From the NCBI RefSeq assembly GCF_003609835.1, contig NZ_AP017898.1, positions 558,001-622,000 of the forward strand: a stretch of 64,000 nt of DNA. Reading direction: 5' to 3'. Each line of letters begins with the position of its first letter. Within the stretch, counting starts at the first letter, position 1. Below, in pieces: positions 26,436 through 34,018 of the stretch. The position numbers were made by a program, and so were the translations under genes. The notes under the pieces were generated by a model, which worked only from the letters and a program-made list of their open reading frames with translations, searched no databases and was not told where the DNA came from. This stretch comes from Sphingopyxis sp. FD7 (lineage in GTDB: Bacteria > Pseudomonadota > Alphaproteobacteria > Sphingomonadales > Sphingomonadaceae).

Positions 26436-26906
26436 TCATTCGCCGTCGAGCGGCAGCTGCGTTGTCGCCTTGATTTCGGAGAGCGCGACGGTCGAGTTGA
26501 TTTCCTGAACGCCGGGCAGCTTGCTGAGCTGGTCGAAGAAAAAGCGTTCATACGCGTCGATGTCGCGCGCGACGATGCGCAGCATGAAATCGGTCGTGCC
26601 CATCAGCACATAGGCGTCGAGCACTTCGGGAAAGTCCTGAATCGCGGCGCTGAACTCGTCGAGGTTGGCGCGGCCGTGCGCGTTGAGCTTGACCTGCGCA
26701 AAGACATGCGCGTTGAGCCCGACCTTGCGGCGGTCGACGATCGCCACCCGCTTCCTGATGAAGCCTTCGCGCTCCAGCCGGTCAATGCGGCGCCAGCAGG
26801 GCGATACAGACAGGCCGACGCGCTCGGCGATCTCGGCCGTCGTCTGATTCGCGTCGCGCTGCAATTCGCGGAGAATCCTTATCTCGAATGGATCAAGGTC
26901 GGACAT
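26436..26906 (-). CDS. Lrp/AsnC-family regulator
   Basis: A 156-residue leucine-responsive-type regulator: an N-terminal HTH (TTAEIAERVGLSVSPCWRRIDRLE, about 22-46) and a C-terminal RAM/ACT ligand domain (about 70-145) ending in the conserved STVALSEIK. Divergent from the amino-acid dehydrogenase gene 124 bases away, so it probably controls that gene in response to branched-chain amino acids, as BkdR and LrpC-type proteins do. Confidence 0.92.
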   Translation of the reverse strand: MSDLDPFEIRILRELQRDANQTTAEIAERVGLSVSPCWRRIDRLEREGFIRKRVAIVDRRKVGLNAHVFAQVKLNAHGRANLDEFSAAIQDFPEVLDAYVLMGTTDFMLRIVARDIDAYERFFFDQLSKLPGVQEINSTVALSEIKATTQLPLDGE

Positions 26907-26966
26907 TCATTTCGTTTATCAGCTGAAGAAGGAACATAATATCCCCAAAATGCGCCAACGAATGAA
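26906..26966. promoter_or_regulatory. Inverted-repeat pair between lrp and dehydrogenase
   Basis: TTCATTTCGTT (26906-26916) and AACGAATGAA (26957-26966) form an inverted pair with one extra T, flanking an AT-rich 40-base stretch. The first arm touches the lrp start codon. Lrp-type regulators often bind such spaced sites, so this is a candidate shared operator/promoter region for both divergent genes. Confidence 0.4.
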
Positions 26967-27030
26967 ATTGCGATCAAGAACGCCCCGCCGGGCGGTGCGA
27001 TAAGCGCCGCATCGTTCAAGGAGAGTTTTC

Positions 27031-28083
27031 ATGGTCGTCCGTCCTGCCCGCCTGGCTCCGCCGCTCGAATGCGTGCGCCTCCATGATCTCGAAGCCGGGC
27101 TCGACGGCTTCATCGCGATCCATTCGACCGCACTGGGGCCGGGCGCTGGGGGTTGCCGCCTGTGGTCCTATCCCGACGCGAGCCATGCGCTCGCCGACGC
27201 CGTGCGGCTGGCCGAAGGGATGAGCTACAAGAATGCGCTTGCGGGACTGCCGCTCGGCGGCGCGAAGGCCGTGTTGCGGCGGCCCGAGGGCGAATGGGAT
27301 CGTGTCGCGCTGTTCCGCGCCTTTGGCCGCGCGGTCGATGAGCTGGGCGGCCTCTATGTGACCGCCGAGGATGTCGGGACGGGCGTGAAGGACATGCAGG
27401 AGGTGGCGCGGGCCTCCCGACACGTTGCCGGCTTGCCGTCTGTCGAGGGGCGCGCCGGGGGCGATCCGTCGCCGTGGACCGCCAGGGGGGTATTCGACGC
27501 AATGGCGGTCGCGGCCGAGTTTGCGCTCGGCCGGGGGCTCGAAGGCCTGACCGTCGCGGTCCAGGGCACGGGCAATGTCGGCGCCGACCTGTGCCGCCGC
27601 CTGGCCGACGCGGGCGCGCGGCTGGTGATCGCCGATGTCAGCCCGGTGCGCCGCGACCGGCTGAAAGCCGTGCTCGGCGCCGAAGTGGTCGACGTGGCAG
27701 AGATCGCCTTGGTCGAGGCCGACATCTTCGCGCCCTGTGCGCTCGGCGGCGCGCTGGACCGCGACACCGTGCTCGGCATGAAGGCGAAGATCGTCTGCGG
27801 CGCGGCGAACAACCAGCTCGCGAGCCCCGACGTCGCCCGCCTGTTGCTCGATCGCGGCATCGTTTATGCGCCCGACTATGTCGTCAATGCGGGCGGCATC
27901 ATCAATGTCTCGGCCGAATATCTGGGCGAGGACGTCCGCGACGTCGAGTTGCGCGTCGCCGAAATCGGCCCGCGCGTAGGCGCGCTGCTGGAACGGGCGG
28001 CGCGCGAGGGACGCTCGCCCGCGCTCGTCGCCGACGAAATGGCCGAAGAGGTGATCGCGGGCGCGCAGCGCGCGGCGGCCTGA
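27031..28083 (+). CDS. Leucine/amino-acid dehydrogenase (ELFV family)
   Basis: A 350-residue NAD-linked Glu/Leu/Phe/Val dehydrogenase of leucine-dehydrogenase length. Substrate-domain motifs GPGAGGCRLW, MSYKNALAGLPLGGAKAV (catalytic Lys), then TAEDVGTG; Rossmann motif VQGTGNVGADLC; CGAANNQLAS and PDYVVNAGGIINV near the end. It reversibly deaminates branched-chain (or phenylalanine) amino acids to 2-oxo acids. Divergent Lrp regulator suggests induction by its substrate. A phenylalanine dehydrogenase cannot be ruled out from sequence alone. Confidence 0.9.
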   Translation: MVVRPARLAPPLECVRLHDLEAGLDGFIAIHSTALGPGAGGCRLWSYPDASHALADAVRLAEGMSYKNALAGLPLGGAKAVLRRPEGEWDRVALFRAFGRAVDELGGLYVTAEDVGTGVKDMQEVARASRHVAGLPSVEGRAGGDPSPWTARGVFDAMAVAAEFALGRGLEGLTVAVQGTGNVGADLCRRLADAGARLVIADVSPVRRDRLKAVLGAEVVDVAEIALVEADIFAPCALGGALDRDTVLGMKAKIVCGAANNQLASPDVARLLLDRGIVYAPDYVVNAGGIINVSAEYLGEDVRDVELRVAEIGPRVGALLERAAREGRSPALVADEMAEEVIAGAQRAAA

Positions 28084-28095
28084 GCCGGCATTCCC

Positions 28096-28350
28096 ATGCA
28101 CCGCTTTGAAATCGACGCGATGGCCGACCCGCAATCGCTGCCGCGCGTCGCCGATTTTTTCGCGCAGCGCGCGCTCGTCCCGGCGACGATGACGATGCAC
28201 CTGCTATCGACGCACATGCGCATCGAGATTGTTGTCGCCGGGCTGGACGCCGCGCGGGCCGCCGTCCTCGCGGCCAAGCTGGGCGAGGCTGTAGCGGTCG
28301 TGCGATCCGATGTGACCGCCGCTGACCCGCGGCTGCGGCTCGTCGGCTGA
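28096..28350 (+). CDS. Small ACT-like hypothetical protein
   Basis: An 84-residue protein 12 bases after the dehydrogenase gene and therefore co-transcribed with it. The pattern of two short beta strands and a helix (TMHLLSTHMRIEIVVAGLDAARAAVLAAKL) resembles a trimmed ACT or regulatory domain, so it may sense an amino acid for the dehydrogenase. Not recognised as a named family. Confidence 0.6.
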   Translation: MHRFEIDAMADPQSLPRVADFFAQRALVPATMTMHLLSTHMRIEIVVAGLDAARAAVLAAKLGEAVAVVRSDVTAADPRLRLVG

Positions 28351-28455
28351 CGGCGCTGCATTCAACTTTTTCTTGTCCGCGCACGAGGCGAGCACGGCTT
28401 GCCTCGCCGCGCCGCGCGTGCAACGGCCGCGCGGACGAATGGCGGGAGAGTCTTG
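28351..28455. other. Structured leader of the reductase gene
   Basis: About 105 bases with nested inverted repeats: GTCCGCGC pairs with GCGCGGAC, and GAGGCGAGCA with TTGCCTCG. The stem could end the preceding transcript or act in the leader of the next gene. There is no run of T to mark a simple terminator. Confidence 0.35.
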
Positions 28456-29679
28456 ATGCGGTTCGACGTGGTGATCGTGGGCGGCGGGCATGGCGGCGCG
28501 CAGGTGGCGGTGATGCTGCGCACGCAGAAGTTCATGGGGTCCATCGCGATCATCGGCGACGAACCCGAACTGCCCTATGAGCGCCCGCCGCTGTCGAAGG
28601 AGTATTTCGCGGGCGAGAAGGCGTTCGAGCGCATCCTGCTGCGCCCCGCCAGATATTGGGACGAGCGCGAGGTGACGATGCTGCTTGGGCGGCGCGTCGC
28701 GAGCGTCGATCCTTCGGGGCATAGCGTGACCACCGACGACGGCGAGACGATCGGTTACGGCAAGCTTGTCTGGGCGGCCGGCGGACATCCCCGGATGTTG
28801 CCCATTCCCGGTGGCGACCTGCCCGGCGTGCAGGGCGTGCGCACGCGCGCCGATGCCGACGCGATGAAGGCCGCGTCCGAAAGTGCGAAGCAGATTGTCG
28901 TGATCGGCGGCGGCTATATCGGGCTCGAGGCGGCGGCGGTGCTGACCAAGGCGGGCAAGAAGGTGGTCCTCCTCGAAGCGCTCGACCGCGTACTTGCGCG
29001 CGTCGCGGGTGAAGATCTGTCGCGCTTTTTCGAGAAGGAGCATCGCGATCATGGCGTCGACCTCCGGCTCGGCGTGTGCGTCGAGGCCATTGAAGGCGAT
29101 ACGCACGTCACCGGGGTGCGGCTGGCGGACGGCGAGGTCGTCCCCGCCGAGCTCGTCATCGTCGGCATCGGCATCGTGCCCGCGGTCGAGCCGTTGATCG
29201 CCGCGGGCGCGGCGGGCGGGAACGGTGTGCTCGTCGATCGTTTCTGCAAAACGAGCCTGCCCGACATCTATGCGATCGGCGACTGCGCCGCGCACGCCAA
29301 TGATTTTGCCGAAGGCGCGGTGATCCGCCTTGAATCGGTGCAGAACGCCAACGACCAGGCCAATGTCGTCGCCAGGGGCATCTGCGGCGACGAGGCGCCC
29401 TATCAGGCCATCCCCTGGTTCTGGTCGAACCAATATGATCTGAAACTCCAGACAGCGGGTCTGTCGACCGGGCATGATCGGGCGGTGCTGCGCGGCGATC
29501 CGGCAACGCGCAGCTTCTCGATCGTCTATCTGAAAGCGGGCAAGGTCATCGCGCTCGACTGCGTCAATGCGACGAAGGATTATGTGCAGGGCCGGATGAT
29601 CGTCACCGCCGGGCTGCGCGCCACGGCGGAGCAATTGGCCGATACCGAAACGCCGCTGAAGGCGCTGCTGCCCGCCTAG
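28456..29679 (+). CDS. FAD-dependent ferredoxin reductase
   Basis: A 407-residue flavoprotein of the putidaredoxin/rhodocoxin reductase family. FAD motif [11 protein letters not shown] at the N-terminus, [12 protein letters not shown] motif [12 protein letters not shown], the DCA motif near [11 protein letters not shown] and the C-terminal reductase domain (about 320-400). It moves electrons from NAD(P)H to a [2Fe-2S] ferredoxin. ATG 28456 is preceded by GGGAGAG. Outside the island but able in principle to serve the island's ferredoxin/P450 pair, which has no reductase of its own. Confidence 0.88.
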   Translation: MRFDVVIVGGGHGGAQVAVMLRTQKFMGSIAIIGDEPELPYERPPLSKEYFAGEKAFERILLRPARYWDEREVTMLLGRRVASVDPSGHSVTTDDGETIGYGKLVWAAGGHPRMLPIPGGDLPGVQGVRTRADADAMKAASESAKQIVVIGGGYIGLEAAAVLTKAGKKVVLLEALDRVLARVAGEDLSRFFEKEHRDHGVDLRLGVCVEAIEGDTHVTGVRLADGEVVPAELVIVGIGIVPAVEPLIAAGAAGGNGVLVDRFCKTSLPDIYAIGDCAAHANDFAEGAVIRLESVQNANDQANVVARGICGDEAPYQAIPWFWSNQYDLKLQTAGLSTGHDRAVLRGDPATRSFSIVYLKAGKVIALDCVNATKDYVQGRMIVTAGLRATAEQLADTETPLKALLPA

Positions 29680-30296
29680 GCGTCCAGCGGCGGCTCGTCG
29701 CCCAGGGCTTTCTTCAGCGTCGTCTGGATGTTGCGGAGCAGGCGGCGCAGCGCGACGACGACCATCACCGCACCGATGGCGAGCAGAACCGCGATGACGA
29801 TCGCCAGCGGCGGAAAGGCGATGGCGAGCGCGATCAGGCCGCCCGTCGCGACATCCTCGCCGGTCGATACGACAGCGTTGCTGACGGGTTCGGGGCTGAC
29901 ATTGACGACGGCGCGCGTCGTCGCCTTGGCGCCATGACTGAGTAACGCACCGCCGCCGCCGAGCAGGAAGGCGATGACCTGCCACGCCGGATCCGAACTG
30001 TCGACCAGCGCCAGCGCGAGCAGCGCGCCGCCCAGCGGGCGGATGATGCTGTGGACCGTATCCCATGCCGAATCGACCCAGGCGATCTTGTCGGCCAGGA
30101 ACTCGGCGATCGTGCCGACCGCGGCGACGCCGAGGACCCATGGATTTGCGAGCACCTGGAGCGCCGCCAGATGTTCGGGGAGCGGCAGCCAGCCGAAGCG
30201 CATCGCGACGCCCGTTGCCAGAATCGTAAGATAGAGCCGCCAGCCCGCGAGCAGGCTGAGACTCGCTGCAACACCCAAAATCTCCACGATTCCCAA
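29676..30296 (-). CDS. DUF4126 membrane protein
   Basis: A 206-residue inner-membrane protein with about five hydrophobic segments. The early [13 protein letters not shown] and central [27 protein letters not shown] blocks are the DUF4126 signature. Function unknown. Its stop overlaps the end of the convergent reductase gene by four bases. Confidence 0.85.
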   Translation of the reverse strand: MGIVEILGVAASLSLLAGWRLYLTILATGVAMRFGWLPLPEHLAALQVLANPWVLGVAAVGTIAEFLADKIAWVDSAWDTVHSIIRPLGGALLALALVDSSDPAWQVIAFLLGGGGALLSHGAKATTRAVVNVSPEPVSNAVVSTGEDVATGGLIALAIAFPPLAIVIAVLLAIGAVMVVVALRRLLRNIQTTLKKALGDEPPLDA

Positions 30297-30407
30297 TGGT
30301 CAGCTCCCTATCCCGTGGATATGGTCCGCCGATCATCCTGCACCCTTGGCGGCGCGGCGGCAATGGCGGGATGACAAGGTGGAACGGCGCGGTTATCGCC
30401 GGGAGTC

Positions 30408-31205
30408 ATGAGCGATGCCGTTTTGCCGTCCACATCCGAAGCCGTCCTGCCCGACGGCGCCATTCCCGCCGCGACGCTGGTGATCATGCGGCCCTCCGGC
30501 GACGACGGCCCCGACGAGATTTTGATGGTCAAGCGATCGGCGAATATGGCCTTCGCCGCGGGGGCGGTCGTCTTTCCCGGTGGCCGTGTCGATCCCGACG
30601 ACCACGAGGTCGCGCGTCGTCACGCGCCGGGGGTCGATCCGGCCGACGCTGCCGCGCGCGTTGCCGCGCTCCGCGAAACGCTGGAGGAGACGGGGCTGGC
30701 GGTCGGATGGCCGGGCCTTGCCGAACGCGAGGTCGCCGAGGTGCGGCGCGCCTTGCTCGGCGGGACGTTGCTATCCGACATATTGACGGCGCGCGATGAA
30801 CGAATCGCGTTGGAATCGCTCGTCCCGTTCGCGCGCTGGTGCCCCAACTTCAAAGAAGCGCGGACCTTTGACACGCGCTTTTATGCCGTCGCTGCCCCGC
30901 CGCACCGCCACGAGCTCACCGTCGAGGAAGCCGAGCACAGCCATATTTTCTGGGCCAGCGCCGCGGCGACGCTGGCGATGGCCGACCGCGGCGAGGTGTC
31001 GGTGATCTTTCCAACGCGCCGGAATCTGGAGCGGCTGGCGCAGGCGCCCGATTTTCAAAGTTTTTCGGCACATTCGCGCCAGTATCCGGTCGAACTCATC
31101 ACGCCCTGGATCGAAGATAGCGATGGCCGATCGCATCTCTGCATTCCCGATCATCTGGGCTATCCGGTGACCCGCGAGGCCTTTGACCGTGTGCGGCGTG
31201 GATGA
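30408..31205 (+). CDS. NUDIX hydrolase
   Basis: A 265-residue NUDIX protein. The Nudix box is long: FPGGRVDPDDHE, then a 25-residue insert, then AALRETLEETGL with the REx2EE core. Inserts of this type are seen in the NUDT19/CoA-diphosphatase branch, so a CoA- or nucleotide-diphosphate substrate is plausible. The C-terminal half (FPTRRNLERLAQ) also fits that branch. Followed by the IS5 insertion, which lies beyond its stop. Confidence 0.85.
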   Translation: MSDAVLPSTSEAVLPDGAIPAATLVIMRPSGDDGPDEILMVKRSANMAFAAGAVVFPGGRVDPDDHEVARRHAPGVDPADAAARVAALRETLEETGLAVGWPGLAEREVAEVRRALLGGTLLSDILTARDERIALESLVPFARWCPNFKEARTFDTRFYAVAAPPHRHELTVEEAEHSHIFWASAAATLAMADRGEVSVIFPTRRNLERLAQAPDFQSFSAHSRQYPVELITPWIEDSDGRSHLCIPDHLGYPVTREAFDRVRRG

Positions 31206-31248
31206 AGCGAAACCGGCGACAAGTTTTCGTCTATTTATAATTTACTAA

Positions 31249-32203
31249 GAGTCTGATTCAAAATTATCGCGATAGATTTCATGCTCTTGCGATACGGCGG
31301 ACGAAGAGCTGAATTGAGGCGATGAACAGCCACGCGGTTGCCGATGCGATGGTCTGCTCGAAGTCTTTGGCGAGGCGGCGGTTGCGACCGAGCCACGCAA
31401 AGGTCCGCTCGACCACCCAGCGTCTGGGCAGGACCTCGAAGCCCTTGGCATGGTCGGATCGCTTGATGATCTCGACCGTCCACTTCCCGATCTTGCGCAG
31501 CGCCTGGCGAAGCTTGTCGCCAGCATAGCCGCCATCGGCGAAGATGTGCCTGAGCCAAGGGTGACGGCGGATGATCTCGGCCAGAACAAACGGCGCGCCA
31601 TCGCGATCCTGCACGTCAGCGGTGTGGATCACGGCATGAACGAGATTGCCCTCGGTGTCGGTCACGATGTGTCGCTTGCGGCCCTTGATCTTCTTGCCTG
31701 CGTCATAGCCGCAAGGCCCGCCGCTTTCCGTGGTTTTCACGCTTTGGCTGTCGATGACCCCAGCGCTCGGAGAAGCCTCGCGCCCGAGGGCTTCCCGCCC
31801 GATCAGCAGCAGGGCGTGATTGAGCGAGAGCCACAGACCATTGTCGCGCCACAGATAGAACCAGCGCCGCACCGTCGAGACCGGAGGAAAGCAGGGCGGC
31901 AACATCCGCCAGGGCAGCCCACCGCGCAGCAGATACAGGATCGCCTCGATGATCCGCCGCAGCGGCCATTTGCGCGGTCGCCCTACACAGCAAGGGCCCG
32001 GAAGTAACGGCTCCAGCACGGCCCATTCCGCATCGGTCAAATCGCTTGGCAAAGCCAGGTCGGCACGGGCATACTGCGCCCGGGTGGTGTCGGTCCACAT
32101 CGTTGAACTCCCGAAGTTTGTTGCAAAACCCCGTGAATCAGCGACTTGGGCTCGCGTCAAGCTAACCCGCTGGCACCACTCAACTTAATTTCGGATCAGG
32201 CTC
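31249..32203 (-). mobile_element. IS5-family element with TAA target duplication
   Basis: A 955-base element bounded by inverted repeats: GAGTCTGATTCAAAATTA at the left end and GAGCCTGATCCGAAATTA reading inward from the right. A 3-bp duplication TAA sits at 31246-31248 and 32204-32206, as in the TNA-targeting IS427/IS1031 groups. One intact transposase gene. Clean ends and duplication point to a fairly recent insertion. Confidence 0.93.
31279..32100 (-). CDS. IS5-family transposase
   Basis: A 273-residue DDE transposase. Start at MWTDTT (32100); the frame is open to 32160 but the extra codons are unlike the family. SDLTDAEWAVLEPLLP opens the N-domain; VIDSQSVKTTESGG holds the first Asp, FADGGYAGDK the second and RWVVERTFAWLGRNRRL the Glu. 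The GYDAGKKIKGRKRHI stretch is typical of this family. Intact. Confidence 0.92.
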   Translation of the reverse strand: MWTDTTRAQYARADLALPSDLTDAEWAVLEPLLPGPCCVGRPRKWPLRRIIEAILYLLRGGLPWRMLPPCFPPVSTVRRWFYLWRDNGLWLSLNHALLLIGREALGREASPSAGVIDSQSVKTTESGGPCGYDAGKKIKGRKRHIVTDTEGNLVHAVIHTADVQDRDGAPFVLAEIIRRHPWLRHIFADGGYAGDKLRQALRKIGKWTVEIIKRSDHAKGFEVLPRRWVVERTFAWLGRNRRLAKDFEQTIASATAWLFIASIQLFVRRIARA

Positions 32204-32336
32204 TAAGATTTCAGGGGGTAGGGCAAAACGTCGTTGCAATTGCCGAAGCCCGTGCGTAAGAAGGCCGGGCAGAAGCAGACCGGGGACGAACTTCGCGGTG
32301 TGATTCGACAAGACTATCCAGTGGACGGAGAAAAAG

Positions 32337-32564
32337 ATGAACCTGCTTAAGAAAGCTGCGATCTCCCTCGCAGCCACCTCGATGATTGCGGCGCCTGTCG
32401 CTGCGTCGGCTGCGCCTGCGGCGCGCGCCGCTTCGGCCGTTGACGGCCAGAGCGAACTGGAAGGCAGCACGAGCTGGATCATCGCTGTCCTCGCTCTCGC
32501 GGCTGTCATCGGCGGCATCATCATCGCGTCGGACAACGACGACGATGAACCGACCAGCCCGTAA
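32337..32564 (+). CDS. Small exported single-pass protein
   Basis: A 75-residue protein with a signal peptide (ASA-A cleavage near 26) and a second hydrophobic segment (about 47-64) followed by an acidic tail (DNDDDE). GGAGAAAAAG sits just before the ATG, a strong ribosome site. Family unknown; proteins of this layout are common in sphingomonads. Confidence 0.7.
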   Translation: MNLLKKAAISLAATSMIAAPVAASAAPAARAASAVDGQSELEGSTSWIIAVLALAAVIGGIIIASDNDDDEPTSP

Positions 32565-32589
32565 GATCGGCTGATCGCCAGAAATACCA

Positions 32590-32620
32590 AGGGGCTCCGA
32601 GCATCGCTCGGGGCCCTTTG
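32590..32620 (+). terminator. Rho-independent terminator
   Basis: AAGGGGCTCCGAGC-atc-GCTCGGGGCCCTTT, a stem of 14 pairs with two mismatched/wobble positions and a 3-base loop, ending in CCCTTT, 26 bases after the stop of the small exported protein gene. Confidence 0.85.
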
Positions 32621-32639
32621 TGCATTGGGGCATGGCGTT

Positions 32640-33060
32640 CCAGTGGATAGAGTGCTCCGGAGCCGGTGCGTCCAGCCCGCGATGTGTCCGGCTCCGATGC
32701 GCCGGATTCAAGGGCCATGGCCTTTATGCCTTTCGAGCAATATCTGTTCCCCGGCGAAAGCCGGGGTCCAGGGGGCATAGCGTAACGCCTGGCTTTTGGA
32801 CGCCCTGGCCGTCGGCTTTCGGCGGAGTGCCGTCCCCACTTGTCCAAGAGGATGCGGGGGTCCAGCCCTTGTTTGTCCCAGGGGACCAGCGCCAAACCCG
32901 ATCCCTGTCTCGCCGCCGTTCGGGCAAAGCCTGTCCTGAGCGCCTGCAAGGCCGTCGAAGGGACCGGAATCTCGCCCTCACATCTTGTCGCACCGGCGAG
33001 ATTCCGGCATCCGCCGGGATGACACGACAGGAACGCGGTGCTTCAGTCCAACCCGATCGG
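32640..33060. repeat. Intergenic block of short dispersed palindromes
   Basis: About 420 bases with no gene. Holds at least three repeat types: CCCCGGCGAAAGCCGGGG (about 32750), the stretch CCTGAGCGCCTGCAAGGCCG then TCGAAGGG (about 32935) that recurs in altered form near 39116, and a GCCGGAATCTCG / CGAGATTCCGGC pair near 32957-33006. Confidence 0.6.
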
Positions 33061-33062
33061 TC

Positions 33063-33935
33063 CTAAAGCTCGATACGGCGGGTCGAGCGCGATCGGTCCA
33101 GCGGAATCGCCCCCCGCGCCTTGCCGACCAACGCCGGATCGATCGGCACGATCGTTAGCGTATAGCCCTTTTCGCTCGCTTCATCGGTCCGCGCGGCGTC
33201 GGCCAGGACCGCGCCCCACGGATCGACCGCCAGGCTGTGTCCATAGGTCGCGCGGCCATCGGCATGCTGCCCGCACTGCGCCGCGGCAACGATATGGCAG
33301 GCGGTTTCGATCGCGCGGGCGCGCAACAGGATGTGCCAATGCGCTTCGCCCGTCGGCACGGTGAAGGCGGCGGGGACTGCGATCAGCGTCGCGCCGCGCT
33401 CGACCAGCGCACGATAGAGTTCGGGAAAGCGCAAATCGTAACAGATGCTGAGCCCCAGTGCGCCGAGCGGCGTATCGACGACGCAGAACGTATCGCCCCC
33501 GGCATAGGCCGCCGATTCGTGCCAGTTCTCGCCCGAGGGCAGTTGCACGTCGAACATATGGATCTTGTCGTACCGCGCGCGGATGCTCCCGTCGGCGGCG
33601 ATGATATGGCTGCGGTTGACGCGCTGCTCGCCATCATCGGCGAGCAGCGGCATCGACCCCGAATGCAGCCATATCGCGTGCCGCTTCGCCATCTCGCGCA
33701 ACACCTGCGGCCAGGGGCTTTCGGCCTCGGTCGCGATATGCGTCGCCGACCGCGCGCGATCACGGTCGAGCAGCAGTGACATTTCGGGCAGGAAGGCCAT
33801 CGAAGCGCCATGGCTTGCGGCCTCGCCCATCGCGCGGTCGATCGCCGCCAGATTCGCGGCAGGATCGACCCCGCTGGTCATCTGAACCAGCGCGGCGAGG
33901 GGGGCAGGGGACGGATTGTCGTTGGGGCCGGTCAT
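33063..33935 (-). CDS. Carbon-nitrogen hydrolase (Nit/amidase)
   Basis: A 290-residue nitrilase-superfamily amidase. The Glu-Lys-Cys triad is visible: Glu in FLPEMSL, Lys in RYDKIHMFDV and Cys in SICYDLRFPEL. Closest in pattern to Nit1/Nit2, which repair deaminated glutathione or hydrolyse omega-amides. Located alone, convergent with nothing; the M16 gene starts 84 bases upstream on the opposite strand. Confidence 0.9.
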   Translation of the reverse strand: MTGPNDNPSPAPLAALVQMTSGVDPAANLAAIDRAMGEAASHGASMAFLPEMSLLLDRDRARSATHIATEAESPWPQVLREMAKRHAIWLHSGSMPLLADDGEQRVNRSHIIAADGSIRARYDKIHMFDVQLPSGENWHESAAYAGGDTFCVVDTPLGALGLSICYDLRFPELYRALVERGATLIAVPAAFTVPTGEAHWHILLRARAIETACHIVAAAQCGQHADGRATYGHSLAVDPWGAVLADAARTDEASEKGYTLTIVPIDPALVGKARGAIPLDRSRSTRRIEL

Positions 33936-34018
33936 GTTCCCTGGCTAATCCTGCGCGCCGCCGCGGACAAGGCGACAGTTCAGTGGCCAGCAAGGTTTGA
34001 AGGCGATAAGATAGCGCA

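Noticed and set aside
32640..33060. Possible CRISPR or phage repeat array
   Set aside because: Repeats differ in length and sequence and lack regular spacing or unique spacers; they are dispersed palindromes.
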